Assembly: GCF_021088345.1 (NCBI RefSeq)
Contig: NZ_CP088156.1
Location: forward strand, 8,299,001 to 8,363,000
Source: Bradyrhizobium ontarionense
GTDB lineage: Bacteria; Pseudomonadota; Alphaproteobacteria; Rhizobiales; Xanthobacteraceae
Length of the DNA stretch: 64,000 nucleotides
Direction: 5' to 3'
Notes under the pieces: model-generated
The model's database searches: none
The model's input: only the letters and a program-made list of their open reading frames with translations
Told to the model about the DNA's origin: nothing
Program-made: the position numbers and the translations under genes
In this document: positions 1-7,761 of the stretch, one piece after another
Layout: each line of letters opens with the position of its first letter
Position numbering within the stretch: the first letter of the stretch is position 1

Positions 1-312
1 GCGCTGGCCATCCGCGTCAATGACTTCCTGACCGGGCTCTTCCTGGGAATCGGCATCCGCCTGGTCGATTTCAAGATGGAATGCGGCCGGCTGTTCGAGA
101 ACGAGATGATGCGGATCATCGTCGCCGACGAGATTTCCCCTGATTCCTGCCGGCTGTGGGACATCAAGTCGAACGAGAAGCTCGACAAGGACCGCTTCCG
201 CCGTGATCTTGGCGGCCTGCTGGAGGCCTATACCGAGGTCGCCAAGCGGCTCGGCATCCTCATCGAGAACGAGCGCCCGGCGGGCTCGGGCCCGGTTCTG
301 GTCAAGAGCTAA
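1..312 (+). CDS. purC: Phosphoribosylaminoimidazole-succinocarboxamide synthase, C-terminal part (partial at window edge)
   Basis: The reading frame is open from base 1 and ends with TAA at 310-312, so only the last ~103 codons of the gene are present. PurC joins CAIR and aspartate with ATP to make SAICAR in purine synthesis. The visible part ([38 protein letters not shown]) matches the conserved C-terminal half of SAICAR synthetase, including the [12 protein letters not shown] block near the active site. purS starts 12 bases downstream on the same strand and purQ follows, so this is a purine operon. Confidence 0.95.
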   Translation, partial: ALAIRVNDFLTGLFLGIGIRLVDFKMECGRLFENEMMRIIVADEISPDSCRLWDIKSNEKLDKDRFRRDLGGLLEAYTEVAKRLGILIENERPAGSGPVLVKS

Positions 313-324
313 GGGATTGAAGAC

Positions 325-567
325 GTGAAAGCGCGTGTCACGGTGACGCTGAAATCCGGCATCCTCGATCCCCAGGGAAAGGCGATCGAGGGCGCCCTCA
401 AATCGCTCGGGGTCGACGGTGTCGCGAGCGTGCGCCAGGGCAAGGTGTTCGACATCGAGCTCGCCGGCGCAGACCAGGCCAAGGCGGAAGCCGCGCTGAA
501 GGCGGCCGCCGACAAGCTGCTGGCGAATACGGTGATCGAAAACTATCGGGTGGAGCTGCTGGGGTAG
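325..567 (+). CDS. purS: Phosphoribosylformylglycinamidine synthase subunit PurS
   Basis: This 80-residue protein starts at a GTG codon and has the typical PurS pattern: MKARVTVTLKSGILDPQGKAIEGAL, then a loop with VRQGKVFDIEL. PurS is the small bridging subunit of the three-part FGAM synthase (PurS, PurQ, PurL), which converts FGAR and glutamine to FGAM. Length and position between purC and purQ fit the alphaproteobacterial arrangement. It lies 12 bases after purC, so co-transcription is likely. Confidence 0.95.
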   Translation: MKARVTVTLKSGILDPQGKAIEGALKSLGVDGVASVRQGKVFDIELAGADQAKAEAALKAAADKLLANTVIENYRVELLG

Positions 568-570
568 GGC

Positions 571-825
571 ATGGCTGCCGTCACCAACGAGCTCATGTAT
601 GAGATCCTGAAGTCGATTCAGGCGCGACTCGCGCAGGTCGACGGTAAGATCGACGAGCTCAAGTTGGAAGCCCAGGCCTCGCGCACGGCTCAGATCGCTC
701 TTCGTCAGGAGATCACCGGAGTTCACCAGGAGCTCTCCGGCATTCACGCCACCTTGGTTCGCCACGAGGGCCGTCTCGACAGGATCGAGCGGCGCCTCGA
801 ACTCAGCGATGTTCCCACGCTATGA
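571..825 (+). CDS. Small coiled-coil protein of unknown function between purS and purQ
   Basis: The 84-residue product is almost all helix-forming and charged. Heptad-like spacing of hydrophobic residues runs through [20 protein letters not shown] and the [21 protein letters not shown] segment, so a coiled coil is likely. It begins 3 bases after purS and its stop overlaps the purQ start as ATGA (822-825), implying translational coupling. I recognise no catalytic motif. Similar short coiled-coil proteins are often annotated as hypothetical in Bradyrhizobium. Its place inside the pur operon is the only clue to function. Confidence 0.75.
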   Translation: MAAVTNELMYEILKSIQARLAQVDGKIDELKLEAQASRTAQIALRQEITGVHQELSGIHATLVRHEGRLDRIERRLELSDVPTL

Positions 826-1523
826 AATCCGCCGTCCTCGTCTTCCCAGGCATCAATCGCGAACGCGACATGGCGCGCGCGCTGCGCATGATCTCAGGCC
901 ATGAGCCGGCGATGGTCTGGCACGCCGAGACGGCGCTGCCCAAGGGCACGGACCTCGTCGTCGTCCCAGGCGGCTTCTCCTACGGCGACTACCTGCGCTG
1001 TGGCGCGATCGCGGCGCGGGCGCCGGTGATGGACGCGGTACGCGATCACGCGGCCAAGGGAGGCCTCGTGCTCGGCGTCTGCAACGGCTTTCAGATCCTG
1101 TGCGAATCCGGCCTGCTGCCGGGCGTCCTGATGCGCAACGACAAGCTCAAATTCATCTGCAAGGACGTGCATCTGCGGGTCGAGCGGTCGGACTCGCCGT
1201 TCACCCGCGGCTACAATGCCGGCCAGGTCATCCGCGTGCCGGTCGCCCATGGCGAGGGCAATTATGCGGCGGATGAGGAGACGCTGAAGCGGCTCAACGG
1301 CGACGGGCGCGTGCTCTATCGCTACTGCTCGGCCGAAGGCGAGGTCGGCGACCTCAGCAACATCAACGGTGCCGCACATTCGATCGCCGGTATCGTCAAC
1401 GAGAGCGGCAACGTGCTCGGCATGATGCCCCATCCCGAGAATCACGTCGAAGACATCATGGGCTGCACCGACGGCCGCGGCCTGTTCGCAGGCCTGGTGG
1501 CGCATCTCGATCGCGCAGCCTAA
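822..1523 (+). CDS. purQ: Phosphoribosylformylglycinamidine synthase, glutaminase subunit PurQ
   Basis: This 233-residue class I glutamine amidotransferase supplies ammonia to PurL. The N-terminal [17 protein letters not shown] block and the nucleophile elbow [17 protein letters not shown] (catalytic Cys) are visible. The catalytic His/Glu pair is in [11 protein letters not shown] near the C terminus. The start ATG overlaps the previous stop. A strong hairpin terminator follows at 1563-1583, so the pur operon ends here and purL is encoded 9 kb away. Confidence 0.96.
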   Translation: MKSAVLVFPGINRERDMARALRMISGHEPAMVWHAETALPKGTDLVVVPGGFSYGDYLRCGAIAARAPVMDAVRDHAAKGGLVLGVCNGFQILCESGLLPGVLMRNDKLKFICKDVHLRVERSDSPFTRGYNAGQVIRVPVAHGEGNYAADEETLKRLNGDGRVLYRYCSAEGEVGDLSNINGAAHSIAGIVNESGNVLGMMPHPENHVEDIMGCTDGRGLFAGLVAHLDRAA

Positions 1524-1562
1524 GGCTGTTCTTCCAAATCGTTCCGTAGGTTTTTTCTCGCC

Positions 1563-1589
1563 CCGCCCGGCAACGCCGGGCGGTTGTTT
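1563..1589 (+). terminator. Rho-independent terminator after purQ
   Basis: A perfect 9-bp stem (CCGCCCGGC / GCCGGGCGG) with a 3-base loop AAC is followed by TTGTTT. It sits 40 bases after the purQ stop and before the Shine-Dalgarno of the next gene. Confidence 0.75.
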
Positions 1590-1638
1590 GCGTTGTCCGC
1601 CCGATTCCCACTGGGGCAGGGACCAAGGAGGTTCTGAC

Positions 1639-2964
1639 ATGATGACGAAACATTGGCTGGGAACGGCCGCAATCATTCTGGCGATCGGTACCGCATCGGG
1701 TGCCGCATCCGCGCAATCCGAGATGAAGCATGAGGGCGGGCCTGCGGCGGCTCCGCGCGAGGCGGCCCGTCCGGCTGCCGAGGCCAAAGGCGGGCCCGCA
1801 GCAGCCGAACGCGCTGCGTCCGAGACGAAGCAGGGCGCGCAGGAGCCGCGTCGCGCCGAGCCGCCGACCGCGCGCGAGCCCGTGCGAGAACAGGCCCAGG
1901 AGCGCTCGGTACCAGAGGGCAAGCAGGGCGTGGAGCAGTCCAAGGGCGAGCGCGGGCCGACCTCTGCGCAGCGCGATCGCGACGCCAAGGATGGCGCCGA
2001 GAACAAGCAGGCCGACGGCAAGAACAAGGCTCAGGACAAGCCCCAGGAGAAGCAGCAGGGGCACGCCGACGAGCGCAAGACCGATGATCGCGCCGCCGAG
2101 ACCAGCAAGTCGGGCGCGACCGATCGCAAGTCCGACCGCGAGGCGGATCGCAACAGCGCCGACAAGGCCGGTCAGAGCCGGGACGAGCGTGGCAATCGTG
2201 CGTCCGACAAAACCGCGGACAAGCCGGACACCGACCGCAGCAAGCAGGTCACCCAGCCGAACCGTGGCGACGACAAGTCGGCCGCGCAGCAGGATCCGAA
2301 GTCCGGTCCGGCCACCGGCGACGCGCGGAAGCCGGATGCGACCAACCAGGCTGGCAACCAGACCCAGCCCGACGGCAAACGCCCCGGCACCGCGGTGTCG
2401 GTCAACGATCAGCAGCGCACGCGCGTCATCGATCAGCTGCGCCACGATCGCGACTTCGACCGCGCCCGCACCGACATCGATATCCGCATCAATGTCGGCG
2501 AGCGCCTGCCCGAGCGCGTGCGGCCTCGCCCGCTGCCCTCGGACATCGTGACCATCGTGCCGGAATATCGCGGCTACGAGTACACGGTCGTGCATGACGA
2601 GATCGCGATCATCGATCCACAGAGCCGCGAGATCGTCGACGTCATTCCGCAGAACGGCGTGCGCGCCGATCACGGCTATGATCGCGGTGGCTATGGTGTG
2701 AGCTCGACCCGCATCGTGCTGTCCGACGATCAGCGCCAGATCCTGCGACGCGCGGCCACGGAAACGGGCACTGTCGGATCGACGACGTCGTCATCGTCAT
2801 CGTCCTCCGGATCGAGCTGCCTGAGCCTGCGCCGCGTGCCCGACGAGCTCGCCCGCGCCAATCCGGAGCTCGCGAACTACCAGTATCTGGCGATCGGCGA
2901 CCAGGTGGTGCTGATCGATCCGCGCGACCAGAAGGTCGTGCAGGTCATCGACCAGCAGCAATAG
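1639..2964 (+). CDS. Secreted DUF1236-domain protein with a long charged low-complexity region
   Basis: The start ATG at 1639 is preceded by AAGGAGG (1625-1631). An in-frame TTG further upstream is less likely. Residues 1-27 form a signal peptide ending at ASAQ. A ~230-residue stretch rich in Lys, Asp, Glu, Gln, Ala and Arg follows and is probably disordered. Two copies of a DUF1236-like motif then appear, around DIVTIVPEYRGYEYTVVHDE / IIDPQSREIVDVI and around VPDELARANPELANYQYLAI / VLIDPRDQKVVQVI. DUF1236 proteins are periplasmic or outer-surface proteins of unknown function common in Bradyrhizobiaceae. The gene stands alone between two terminators. Confidence 0.85.
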   Translation: MMTKHWLGTAAIILAIGTASGAASAQSEMKHEGGPAAAPREAARPAAEAKGGPAAAERAASETKQGAQEPRRAEPPTAREPVREQAQERSVPEGKQGVEQSKGERGPTSAQRDRDAKDGAENKQADGKNKAQDKPQEKQQGHADERKTDDRAAETSKSGATDRKSDREADRNSADKAGQSRDERGNRASDKTADKPDTDRSKQVTQPNRGDDKSAAQQDPKSGPATGDARKPDATNQAGNQTQPDGKRPGTAVSVNDQQRTRVIDQLRHDRDFDRARTDIDIRINVGERLPERVRPRPLPSDIVTIVPEYRGYEYTVVHDEIAIIDPQSREIVDVIPQNGVRADHGYDRGGYGVSSTRIVLSDDQRQILRRAATETGTVGSTTSSSSSSSGSSCLSLRRVPDELARANPELANYQYLAIGDQVVLIDPRDQKVVQVIDQQQ

Positions 2965-2986
2965 CAGTTGTTGCATGTGAACGGCC

Positions 2987-3019
2987 AAGGGCGGGAGCGC
3001 CACGCGCTTCCGCCCTTTT
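2987..3019 (+). terminator. Terminator after the DUF1236 gene
   Basis: A 13-base arm (AAGGGCGGGAGCG, 2987-2999) pairs with CGCTTCCGCCCTT (3005-3017), with one G-T wobble, across a 5-base loop and is followed by TT. It lies 23 bases after the stop codon. Confidence 0.7.
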
Positions 3020-3203
3020 GCTGCGCCGACGGCATGTCGTCTCACTCCATTTGCTGCATGCCTCGGCGCGGCCACGAGCCATGCCGTTCCAGCATAGAAG
3101 GCCATCTAAAGATTGATTTGGACATAGCACGCTCGCGTCTGCTCTAGTTCGCTCACAAACGGGAACGAGGATTCATCTCGTCCATAAGGGAGTGAAACGA
3201 GCC

Positions 3204-4511
3204 ATGGCGATCATCCGCCAGCTTTACGTGCAAGTGCTGGTCGCGATCGTGCTCGCGATCGTCTTCGGTCTGATGGCGCCCGAGGCGGCCACGCAGATGA
3301 AACCCCTGGGCGACGGCTTCATCGCGCTCCTGCGCATGATGCTTGGACCCATCATCTTCTGTTCGGTCGTGCTCGGACTGACCCACGTGCGCGACATGCG
3401 GCAGCTCGGCCGCCTCGCCTTCAAATCCCTGCTGTATTTCGAGATCCTGACCACGCTCGGCATGGTGGTGGGTTTCATCGCGGTCAATGTGGTCCAGCCC
3501 GGCGACGGGCTGCATGCGGGCAACCTCGCGCTCAACGAAAGCGTGACGCGCATCTCCAACTCGGCGAGCAGCTTCACCGCTGTCGGCTTCTTTCTCAGCA
3601 TCATTCCGACCACGATCGTCGATGCATTCGCCAAGGGCGAGATTCTCCAGGTTCTGTTGATCTCGGTGATGGTCGGTGCGGCGCTGAGCGTCGGCCTGAA
3701 GAAGGACTCGGCCATCCTGCACGGCATCGAGGAGGGGCAGGATGTCTTGTTTCGTATGCTCGGGTTCATCATGAAGCTGGCGCCCATCGGCGCCTTCGGC
3801 GCGATGGCCGCGGCGGTCGGCACCCATGGCGGCGCCACGCTGCTCTATCTGGGCAAGGTCGTGCTGCTCTACTGGGTCACCGCGGTCGTCTTCGTGGTCG
3901 TCGTGCTCGGTGCCGTCTGCGCCATCATGAGACTGTCTCTCTTCAAGCTGCTGCGGCTCATCAGAGAGGAGCTGCTGCTGGTGCTCGGCACGGCCTCCGG
4001 CGAAGTCGCGCTGCCGCGCCTGATGCAGAAGCTCGAGCAGGCCGGCTGCGACGGCTCCATCGTCGGCTTTGTCCTGCCGGCGGGCTACAGCTTCAATCTC
4101 GACGGCACCGGCATCTACATGGCCATCGCTGTCGGCTTCATCGCCCAGGCGACCGATACGCCGTTCTCCTACGGGCAGCAGGTCGCGGTGCTCGCCGTGA
4201 TGCTGCTGACGTCGAAGGGCGGCACGACGGTCGCGGGCGGCGCCTTCATCAAGCTGGCAGCGACGCTGCAGTCCGTGCGGGTGCTGCCGCTGAACGGCCT
4301 CGGCCTCCTGTTCGGGATCGACCGGCTGATGGCGACCTGCACCGCGCTCACCAACGTGGTCGGCAACACGGTCGCGGTCTTTGCCATCGCGCGCTGGGAG
4401 AATGCGTTGGATACGGCGAAGCTCGACGCCTATCTGGCGCGCGGCGCTGCTGCGCCTGTTGAGGATGACGCAGAAGCTGCACGCGCGGCCATCGTCGGTG
4501 CCGGCGAATGA
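3204..4511 (+). CDS. dctA: C4-dicarboxylate:cation symporter (DctA/DAACS family)
   Basis: The 435-residue protein is an inner-membrane secondary carrier taking up succinate, fumarate and malate with protons or sodium. Family signatures are clear: MLGPIIFCSVVLGLTHV, the TASGEVALPRLMQKLE motif (normally serine-rich), PAGYSFNLDGTGIYM with the NxDGT cation-binding motif, and LTSKGGTTVAGGAFI. ATG at 3204 is preferred to an in-frame GTG at 3192, because AAGGGAG at 3186-3192 would overlap that GTG but lies 11 bases before the ATG. It converges with the LysR gene, whose stop is 3 bases away. Bradyrhizobium genomes often carry several dctA paralogues, so this may not be the symbiotic one. Confidence 0.9.
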   Translation: MAIIRQLYVQVLVAIVLAIVFGLMAPEAATQMKPLGDGFIALLRMMLGPIIFCSVVLGLTHVRDMRQLGRLAFKSLLYFEILTTLGMVVGFIAVNVVQPGDGLHAGNLALNESVTRISNSASSFTAVGFFLSIIPTTIVDAFAKGEILQVLLISVMVGAALSVGLKKDSAILHGIEEGQDVLFRMLGFIMKLAPIGAFGAMAAAVGTHGGATLLYLGKVVLLYWVTAVVFVVVVLGAVCAIMRLSLFKLLRLIREELLLVLGTASGEVALPRLMQKLEQAGCDGSIVGFVLPAGYSFNLDGTGIYMAIAVGFIAQATDTPFSYGQQVAVLAVMLLTSKGGTTVAGGAFIKLAATLQSVRVLPLNGLGLLFGIDRLMATCTALTNVVGNTVAVFAIARWENALDTAKLDAYLARGAAAPVEDDAEAARAAIVGAGE

Positions 4512-4513
4512 GC

Positions 4514-5458
4514 TCAGCGCACGTAGTCGTCGATCATCGTCGCGCCGGGCCAACTGCCGTCGCCGACGCTCTGCGCGATGGCGTCGCGCACCAAGGCGCG
4601 CAACTGCTCCGCCAGCCAGGTCGGCTGGCGCTCGCGCGGCATGCCGATCGAGACGGTCGAGATCAACGGAGGCCGCTCGATCGACCGGATGCTGAGCTCG
4701 CCGCGCTCGGCCTCGGCGGCCACCGCCGCATAGGCGAGGATCGTCGCGCCCAGGCCGCGCTTGACCATGGCCTTGGTCATGCTCACGCTGTCGACCTCGA
4801 AGGCGACGTTGAGCCGTGCGCCGTTCTGGATCGCCGCCTGCTCGATCAGGCGCCGGTTGCTGTGCGGAAGGCTCGGCAGGATGAGCGACAATCCTGCCAG
4901 CTCGCGCCAACGGATCGTGTCGGAAGCCGTCTCGCCCGATTGATCCGGTGGAGCTGCAACGACCATGCGGTCGTGCAGGATCGGTGCGAGCTCGATGCCG
5001 TCGAGCGGCGGTGGATTGTAGAGCACGGCAATGTCGAGCCGGCGGTCGAGCAGCCATTCTTCCAGCGAGGAGCTGATGCCTTCGCGGACCTGCACCGAAG
5101 CCTGCGGCCAGCGCTTGCGCAGCTCGACCACCACCGATGGCGCGATGCGCAGGCCGGCGACGGGCGGCACCCCCAGCACGATGTGGCCGGCAAAGCTCGA
5201 GTCGGGCGAGCGGACCGCGCCCGGCATCTGATCGATCTGCAGCAACACGGCGTGCGCGTGCTCGAGAAACGTGGTGCCTGCGCGGGTCAGACGGACACCA
5301 CGGCCGTGTCGCACCAGCAGCGCGACGCCGAGCTCGTGTTCCAGCTTCATCAGCTGCCGGCTCAGGGCAGACTGTGCAACGTTGAGCATCGCCGACGCCC
5401 GGCTCAGGCTGCCCGCGCGCGCCACCTGCACGAAGTAACGAAGCTCGCGGATGTCGAT
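4514..5458 (-). CDS. LysR-family transcriptional regulator, probable ATC start
   Basis: The product (314 residues from the proposed start) has the LysR N-terminal winged helix-turn-helix (GSLSRASAMLNVAQSALSRQLMKLEHELG) and a substrate-binding effector domain. The first ATG/GTG/TTG in frame is a GTG at 5429-5431, which would cut off the canonical opening. Upstream the frame reads DIRELRYF, preceded by an ATC codon (5456-5458) that has GGAGGA exactly 7 bases before it, giving MDIRELRYFVQVARAG, a textbook LysR start. I therefore place the start at ATC. It is divergent from the hydrolase operon at 5569 and is its likely regulator. The effector is unknown. Confidence 0.85.
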   Translation of the reverse strand: MDIRELRYFVQVARAGSLSRASAMLNVAQSALSRQLMKLEHELGVALLVRHGRGVRLTRAGTTFLEHAHAVLLQIDQMPGAVRSPDSSFAGHIVLGVPPVAGLRIAPSVVVELRKRWPQASVQVREGISSSLEEWLLDRRLDIAVLYNPPPLDGIELAPILHDRMVVAAPPDQSGETASDTIRWRELAGLSLILPSLPHSNRRLIEQAAIQNGARLNVAFEVDSVSMTKAMVKRGLGATILAYAAVAAEAERGELSIRSIERPPLISTVSIGMPRERQPTWLAEQLRALVRDAIAQSVGDGSWPGATMIDDYVR

Positions 5459-5486
5459 GGCCGTGTCCTCCGCGCCGCCGCCTGCC

Positions 5487-5498
5487 GCAATTTATTGC
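5487..5498. promoter_or_regulatory. Palindrome in the divergent LysR/hydrolase intergenic region
   Basis: GCAATTTATTGC is a perfect 12-bp inverted repeat in the 110-bp gap between the LysR gene and the divergent operon. LysR proteins bind short dyads in such gaps. Assignment as the operator is inference. Confidence 0.45.
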
Positions 5499-5568
5499 AA
5501 GCTGACCATGACGAGTCAAACAGTGCCGTTCAGCCGGCACTCACCAGGATGAGACGAGCCTTTTGCCC

Positions 5569-6387
5569 ATGAACTGGATCCATCTCGACGGACTGACCCT
5601 GCGCTACGAAGCGACGGGTAAGGGAGCGCGGACCCTCGTGCTGCTGCACGAGCTCGGCGGCAGCCTCGACAGCTTCGATGCCTTCATGTCAGCGCTGCGG
5701 GACGATCGGCATGTTCTGCGATATGATCTGCGCGGGGCCGGACTGTCGGAGAAGCCGCGATCGTCCTTCAGTTTCGGTGATCACGTCGGTGATCTCCACC
5801 GGCTGCTCGCAGCGCTCGGAATCGCGGGACCGGTCGACATCGCAGGCGTCGCCGCGGGCGCTGCGGTGGCCGTCAACTTCGCGCTGACTTATCCGGATCG
5901 CGTGTCCTCCCTGGCGCTATGCGCGCCCGCGCTCAGCGTCGATGCGGATCGCGTGCACTATCTGGCCCGGCGGTCCGAACTCTGCATGCGTTCTGGCATG
6001 CGCGCAGTGGCCGCCGAGACGTTGGATCGCTCCTATCCGCCCGAGCTGCGGCGCGATCGCAACGCCTACCTCACCTATCTCGGCCGCTTTCTCGGCAACG
6101 ATCCGGTCGGCTACGCGCACAACAATCTCGCCTTCGCCAAGGTCGACCTGCTCGGGCGCTTGCGGGACATCCCGCATCGCTGCCTGCTGCTCGCCGGCGC
6201 GCATGATCTGTTGCGGCCGGAAACGCAGGTCGCGGCGCTGGCAGGCGTGATCCCGCACGCCCAATTTGCGAGGATCGATGAGGCCGGTCATCTGATGCAG
6301 GTGCAGGCGCCGGCCGAGATGGCGCGACGCCTTCTCGCGTTTCTCGCGCAGCCGGCTGGACAGCCCGCGCTGCCATGCGCGTCTTGA
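5569..6387 (+). CDS. Alpha/beta hydrolase, 3-oxoadipate enol-lactonase-like
   Basis: The 272-residue protein has an alpha/beta hydrolase fold: LLHELGGSLDSFD (oxyanion region), DLRGAGLSEKP, and a late DEAGHLMQVQAPAEMA block with the catalytic His. The nucleophile elbow is unusual. VDIAGVAAGAAVAVNFA has Ala where Ser of the GxSxG elbow is expected, so the catalytic serine appears absent. It resembles PcaD, which hydrolyses beta-ketoadipate enol-lactone. It heads a four-gene operon with a carboxymuconolactone-decarboxylase homologue, an SDR and a PDC-hydrolase homologue. The missing nucleophile argues for a non-hydrolytic or different mechanism. ATG at 5569 is chosen over TTG at 5563. Confidence 0.8.
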   Translation: MNWIHLDGLTLRYEATGKGARTLVLLHELGGSLDSFDAFMSALRDDRHVLRYDLRGAGLSEKPRSSFSFGDHVGDLHRLLAALGIAGPVDIAGVAAGAAVAVNFALTYPDRVSSLALCAPALSVDADRVHYLARRSELCMRSGMRAVAAETLDRSYPPELRRDRNAYLTYLGRFLGNDPVGYAHNNLAFAKVDLLGRLRDIPHRCLLLAGAHDLLRPETQVAALAGVIPHAQFARIDEAGHLMQVQAPAEMARRLLAFLAQPAGQPALPCAS

Positions 6388-6401
6388 CCGGGAGCGATCG
6401 C

Positions 6402-6950
6402 ATGCGCATCAGAGACCTTGCTTTCGCCGACATGGATGACGCGCAGCGCGCGGTGGCGGAGGAGGCCATCGCCGGCAAACGTGGTCGCGTCCCGGCGCCG
6501 CTGCGGGCCTGGCTGCACAGTCCGGAGCTCGGACGCCGCGCCCAGAAGCTCGGCGAGTTCGTGCGCTACGACACATCACTGCCACCCGCTCTGTCCGAGC
6601 TCGCGATCCTGGTGACGGCGCGGCACTGGACCTCGCATGTCGAGTGGTATGCCCACAAGCGCGACGCGCTCGCCGCGGGCATCGACCCGGCCGTCATCAG
6701 CGCCATCGCGGAGCGGTGCGCGCCGGATTTCACCGACGGCACGGCGAAGCTGGTTCACGACTACACGAAAGTGCTGCTCGCAACCGGCCGGGTGCCGGAT
6801 GATCTGCATGCGGCTGCGGCCGGCATCCTCGGCGAGCGCGGCGTGGTCGATCTGGTCGGCATCGCAGGCTACTACTCGCTGGTGGCGCTCACCCTCAACG
6901 CCTTCGACATCGGGCTGCCGGACGGCGAAACGCCGGAGCTCATGTCATGA
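6402..6950 (+). CDS. Carboxymuconolactone decarboxylase family protein
   Basis: The 182-residue protein belongs to the AhpD/CMD fold. LSELAILVTARHWTSHVEWYAHKRDALAAGI corresponds to the core helices; the catalytic position holds H/E residues (SHVEWYAH) and no CxxC, so it is CMD-like and not a peroxiredoxin reductase. A GGGAG site 7 bases before ATG 6402 supports that start; an ATG at 6375 overlapping the upstream gene is possible. The next gene follows 10 bases later. In this context it probably acts on a lactone or keto-acid intermediate; the substrate is unknown. Confidence 0.82.
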   Translation: MRIRDLAFADMDDAQRAVAEEAIAGKRGRVPAPLRAWLHSPELGRRAQKLGEFVRYDTSLPPALSELAILVTARHWTSHVEWYAHKRDALAAGIDPAVISAIAERCAPDFTDGTAKLVHDYTKVLLATGRVPDDLHAAAAGILGERGVVDLVGIAGYYSLVALTLNAFDIGLPDGETPELMS

Positions 6951-6960
6951 GGAGACAAGC

Positions 6961-7761
6961 ATGACCAAGCGCCTCGACGGCAAGGTCGCGATCATCACCG
7001 GCGCCGGATGCGTCGGTCCCGGCTGGGGCAACGGCCGGGCCGCCGCGGTCATCTTCGCGCGCGAGGGCGCCAGGGTGTTCGCCGTCGACAGCAACGCCGA
7101 ACGCATGGAAGAGACGCAGGCCCGCGCCCATGCCGAAGGCGGCATCATCCAGGCTCACAGTTGCGATGTCACGAACGCGGCGGCGGTGGCCGCCATGGTC
7201 GATGCCTGTATCGCCGCGTTCGGACGGGTCGACATTCTCGTCAACAATGTCGGCGGATCGGCGCCGGGCGGCCCGGTCGAACTGACGGAGGAGGGGTGGG
7301 ATCGGCAGCTCGATCTCAACCTCAGAAGCGTTTTCCTGACCTGCAAGTCGGTGCTGCCGCACATGGCCGCGCAGGGCGGCGGCGCGATCGTCAACACGGC
7401 CTCCACCTCGGGCATCCGCTGGACCGGAGCGGCGCAGGTCGGCTACGCCTCGGCCAAGGCCGCGGTGATCCAGTTCTCGCGCGTCGTCGCCGTGCAGTAC
7501 GCGCCGCAGCGCGTGCGGGTGAACACCGTCGTGCCCGGCCAGATGCACACCCCGATGGTCGAGGCCCGTCTCGCCGGGCAGCGTGCCGGCGGCGACGTCG
7601 CGGCCCTGCTGCAGACGCGGCAGGCCCGCATCCCGCTTGGCTTCATGGGCGATGGCCGCGACACCGCCAATGCCGCGCTGTTTCTCGCCTCCGACGAGGC
7701 GCGCTTCATCACCGGTACGGAGATCGTTGTCGACGGCGGCATGAGCGCCCGCTGTGACTGA
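6961..7761 (+). CDS. Short-chain dehydrogenase/reductase (SDR)
   Basis: The 266-residue protein is a classical SDR. VAIITGAGCVGPGWGNGRAAA is the Rossmann dinucleotide motif with an unusual insert after GxG. VDILVNNVGGSAPGG is the NNxG-type motif, and the catalytic pair is in VGYASAKAAVIQFSR (YxxxK) with a preceding Ser (NTASTSG). The C-terminal ITGTEIVVDGGMSARCD is typical. The start at 6961 follows GAGGAGAC. It overlaps the next gene by 8 bases. It probably oxidises or reduces an alcohol/ketone intermediate of the operon's pathway. Confidence 0.92.
   Translation: MTKRLDGKVAIITGAGCVGPGWGNGRAAAVIFAREGARVFAVDSNAERMEETQARAHAEGGIIQAHSCDVTNAAAVAAMVDACIAAFGRVDILVNNVGGSAPGGPVELTEEGWDRQLDLNLRSVFLTCKSVLPHMAAQGGGAIVNTASTSGIRWTGAAQVGYASAKAAVIQFSRVVAVQYAPQRVRVNTVVPGQMHTPMVEARLAGQRAGGDVAALLQTRQARIPLGFMGDGRDTANAALFLASDEARFITGTEIVVDGGMSARCD

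Noticed and set aside
4514..5431. LysR start at GTG 5429-5431
   Set aside because: It removes the conserved DIRELRYF opening, while ATC 5456 has a perfect Shine-Dalgarno.
3153..5540. A 795-codon open frame on the minus strand opposite dctA and LysR
   Set aside because: Arg/Ala/Gly-rich translation with no family, lying antisense to two clear genes; a GC-rich shadow frame.
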